From Melanocharis versteri (Eukaryota; Chordata; Aves; Passeriformes; Melanocharitidae): a stretch of 64,000 nucleotides of DNA. Position numbers and translations under genes: made by a program. The notes beneath the pieces were generated by a model, which saw only the letters and a program-made list of their open reading frames with translations, was not told the DNA's origin and made no database searches. Of the stretch, positions 61,516 to 64,000 are shown one piece after another. The stretch spans positions 338,886-402,885 of the forward strand of contig VZTG01004474.1 in the NCBI GenBank assembly GCA_013397845.1. The letters run 5' to 3'. The first letter of the stretch is position 1, and every line of letters begins with the position of its first letter.

Positions 61516-64000
61516 GTAAGAAAATAATGTTTACTCATTAATTTATTTATGTCAGTGTTTTGTTCCTGATAGTGTCTTGATGACAAAGAACAGAACACTT
61601 ACAAAATGACATGCTGTTTCTTTTGTAAGAATTCAGAAGTCTAGAATAAAAGCAGTATATATGGCATATAGCAAGTAGATTTCCTTTTACTACAAATAAA
61701 ATTAACTTTGACTAAAATTATTTTATGTTTCTGACAAATTTTAAATATCTTGCTTTCTTTTCAAGTAAGCTGCAGACACAAATCCCCTACTGCAACCTGT
61801 AGTCCCATCCACCCTTTGAAGTACTGTTTTTCACAAGTTATTGCTGTTTCCTATATTCTGCCTATCCAGAAACACAGTAGATAGTATCCATCACAGTGAT
61901 TGAGCAATCTTCTTTTAGACCATGGTCAGAACTAATCTCATCACTTGCAATTAGCATCTATCTAAAAGAACAACCAGTTGAAATGTCTCCGTCCCCAGAG
62001 GAAAGACTTCATACCTTCCCAGAAATAGAAATGCTTGATGGAAAGATGTTGCTGGACTTCAGTGTAGTGAAAGCAGAGGGGGTGTTGCAGAACGAGACAG
62101 ACAGCTGAGAAGAGAGGGAGCAAACACGCAAACAGTCAATGGAAGGAGAAGTTTTATTCTGTAGACTCCAGAGAATGCAGTCACAGACAGATATGCTGTC
62201 TTTAATCCAGAAGTGGTTTTACTTGGATACAGGTGAAAGGCTGTACTGAGAGGACAAAGCAGGCAGAGGGGAATGATGTGCTTTTTAACAATTCTCCCTC
62301 ACTTTCTATATTTCTAGTCCTCATAAAGTGCCTTTTGATTTCAAAAAGTTTGGCTTTTGAATTGTAAGACTTTCACAAATTGTATCTTTTTGGAAAAACA
62401 CTGTAGACAGAGATCAGCTTCAAGACCATGGCCAATTTCAGGATCAGTCACACAACCCTACTTCAGTGACCTGCTATCCATTCCTAGAAATAACACAGTG
62501 TACAGCTATCCAAGTTCTTATTTTGGAAACAGTCACTACTCCTTGTAGATGAAAGATGAAAAAAAAAAATACTAGCTCTTTACCTAATTCTTCATAAAAG
62601 TTTAAGGAGAGAAATGTCCAAGATGAGGATAAAAGTTCTGCCTACAATGTGATCCTATCAATTGTGTTCATAATGTGTATTCTCACTAATATATCTCCAC
62701 CTATCATACATTAAAAACAAGCAGTTTATATATGTATGTATGTAAAATGTATATATAATTGTGCTAATTTATCCATTACTGAGCTAATTGTGACTTTGCA
62801 GTAGGCACTAAGTACAATAGATGTGCCAAAACACAGTTTGGCCTCAGTCAAAACTTTACTGTATGGCTTGCTTGGGATGCCGCACAGATTGATGTTTCTT
62901 TTTACCTTTCTTTCATACTACTGCCTTTGACTTATTTTCTCACTTTTCAGTCATAACTGTCTCCTTCCTCTCCTCTTTGATGGACCTCATGACACTTCCT
63001 TCTGGCTTCTAAACCACTGCATCACTGCTGTTTTTTCAGCTCTGGAATTGAACTTACTTCCATTACACTGCTTGTATTTTCTTTCTTATATAAAAACAAA
63101 AACAGGAAGAGAATCAGGTCAAAAGAATCTAAAGTGGGAATCTGCATATTCTTTAGTCAAACACATTAAAGGATATCTAAGCAAGATTATGAGTGAAAAA
63201 TATCACCTAATTGGCTCACAATATAATTGATATCAATTTCTGTCTGATTTACCATGAATTTTCCTATGTTCACAGTACCTGTGGACCTCCTAAAATGCTC
63301 ATCTCAGCATTGCAGTTTAGGAGCCATCTCCTCCTCCATGAACACAGACATATCTTACCAAAGTTTTTAAAGGAAGATGGTACATTTTTATATGTAGTGA
63401 TTCCAGCTATTTCCAGTTTTGAATGACCATAAGATGAAAGTTTGTACATGTAGGTTTTAAAAAGACTGTTAGTGTATAAATAAACAATAAATGATGTATA
63501 AAGCCACTATGTAAATCTCAGTATATAGAAATCCAGCCTTATTTTGAGTATACAAGTGTCATAACACTTAACTCTTACTTGGTGCAGTTCAATTTATTCA
63601 GAACTGCACCCTTCCCTTTTAATTACTTTTTTGATGTTGTTTTTAAGCACTGCATCAAAGGGCAAAGTTCTATATATGTGCCCTTCTCATATTTTTATCT
63701 TGCTGAATTTTTATAGCGTATGAAGGTAAGTAGTTACCACCTTCATTTTATGTCAGTACCATTGGTGTCTGGTTTTGGTTGGGGTTTTTTTCAGTGAGGA
63801 CATGTGTAAGGCACTTAAATTTCCAAGCCACAGTCTTTTTCAAAGTGTTTTTACTACTTACTCACACTTCATTGACTTGAGCTTGTATTACTTTCATACT
63901 TCATCAAAATTCTGTGTGTTTTCTCAAGATCAATGATACAAAAGGAAAAGAACATCTTTATGGGGGATTTTTGGTTGGTTGGTTTTGTTTTCTCTAATAT
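61516..64000 (+). other. Intron 10, 5' part
   Basis: Starts with a strong donor (GTAAGA). No EGF-domain exon appears before the end of the window. There is an AT/TG-rich microsatellite-like piece near 62728-62758 and G/T tracts at 63768-63792 and 63960-63990. No transposon with confidence. Confidence 0.75.
62728..62758. repeat. Short (TATG/TATA)n tract
   Basis: TATATATGTATGTATG followed by TATATATA-type sequence. Confidence 0.65.

Larger units (their letters stand above)
1..64000 (+). other. CNTNAP4: Internal part of a CNTNAP4-like gene (intron 3 to intron 10)
   Basis: The seven exons on the + strand splice into a single open frame of 1,265 nt covering the end of a discoidin domain and two laminin-G domains, the order found in contactin-associated proteins (Caspr family, neurexin superfamily). 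These are neuronal type I membrane proteins whose ectodomains bind contactins and other adhesion partners at axons and synapses. CNTNAP4 is preferred over CNTNAP2, 3 and 5 because of the residues YRSEVV across the exon 4/5 junction, KTMQSDGILLHREG, VDKHTHHF, GEFSYLDLDYE, WHSVSLS and GGFQGCMRLISI. This comparison is from memory of the human paralogues, and CNTNAP3 is the nearest alternative. Exons 1-3, the EGF, fibrinogen-like and later LamG domains, the membrane segment and the cytoplasmic tail lie outside the window. Confidence 0.8.

Noticed and set aside
1..64000. Bacterial-type features: operons, CRISPR arrays, riboswitches, tRNA or rRNA genes
   Set aside because: None present; the window is vertebrate nuclear DNA with spliced exons and LINE/LTR repeats.

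Overview
The window is AT-rich vertebrate DNA. Several LINE CR1 fragments (octamer-type 3' ends of the form ATTCTRTG and the usual avian CR1 family text) and a compact GC-rich avian-style ERV LTR point to a bird. The N runs (4604-4810, 41192-41226) and single N bases at contig joints (3662, 4439, 16638) suggest a draft scaffold.

One protein-coding gene is visible, on the + strand. It is the middle of a contactin-associated protein (Caspr/neurexin superfamily), best matched to CNTNAP4 (Caspr4). Seven consecutive exons can be delimited with consensus splice sites: 38307-38454, 44212-44415, 44590-44774, 46706-46849, 49273-49534, 56051-56200 and 61344-61515. By comparison with other CNTNAP genes they are exons 4-10. 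They encode the C-terminal part of the discoidin (F5/8 type C) domain, laminin-G domain 1 and laminin-G domain 2, and stop just before the first EGF-like domain. All phases join into one open frame (1,265 nt, about 421 codons) with no stop or frameshift. The promoter, exons 1-3 and exons 11 onward lie outside the window. Everything before 38307 is the 3' part of a very long intron 3.

Layout: 1-38306 is intron 3. It holds a short CR1 (3271-3462), an apparent assembly duplication around a gap (4125-5124), a solo LTR antisense to the gene (8214-8828), a possible degenerate ERV piece (15421-15905), a 979-bp near-perfect direct repeat split by a single N (15659-17617), and CR1 fragments at 18558-18668 and 19080-19523. 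Introns 4-10 (38455-64000) hold a second gap, two long purine microsatellites (41494-41633, 51691-51813), an AC repeat (52636-52688), a + strand CR1 3' end (53960-54752) and a roughly 1.9-kb old minus-strand CR1 (59030-60905).

I found no operon, CRISPR array, RNA gene or undescribed system. The most useful second-look items are the two probable false duplications, the antisense solo LTR, a tandem-acceptor ambiguity at exon 7, an unusual cysteine in laminin-G domain 1, and a few intronic stretches that look like candidate conserved non-coding DNA.
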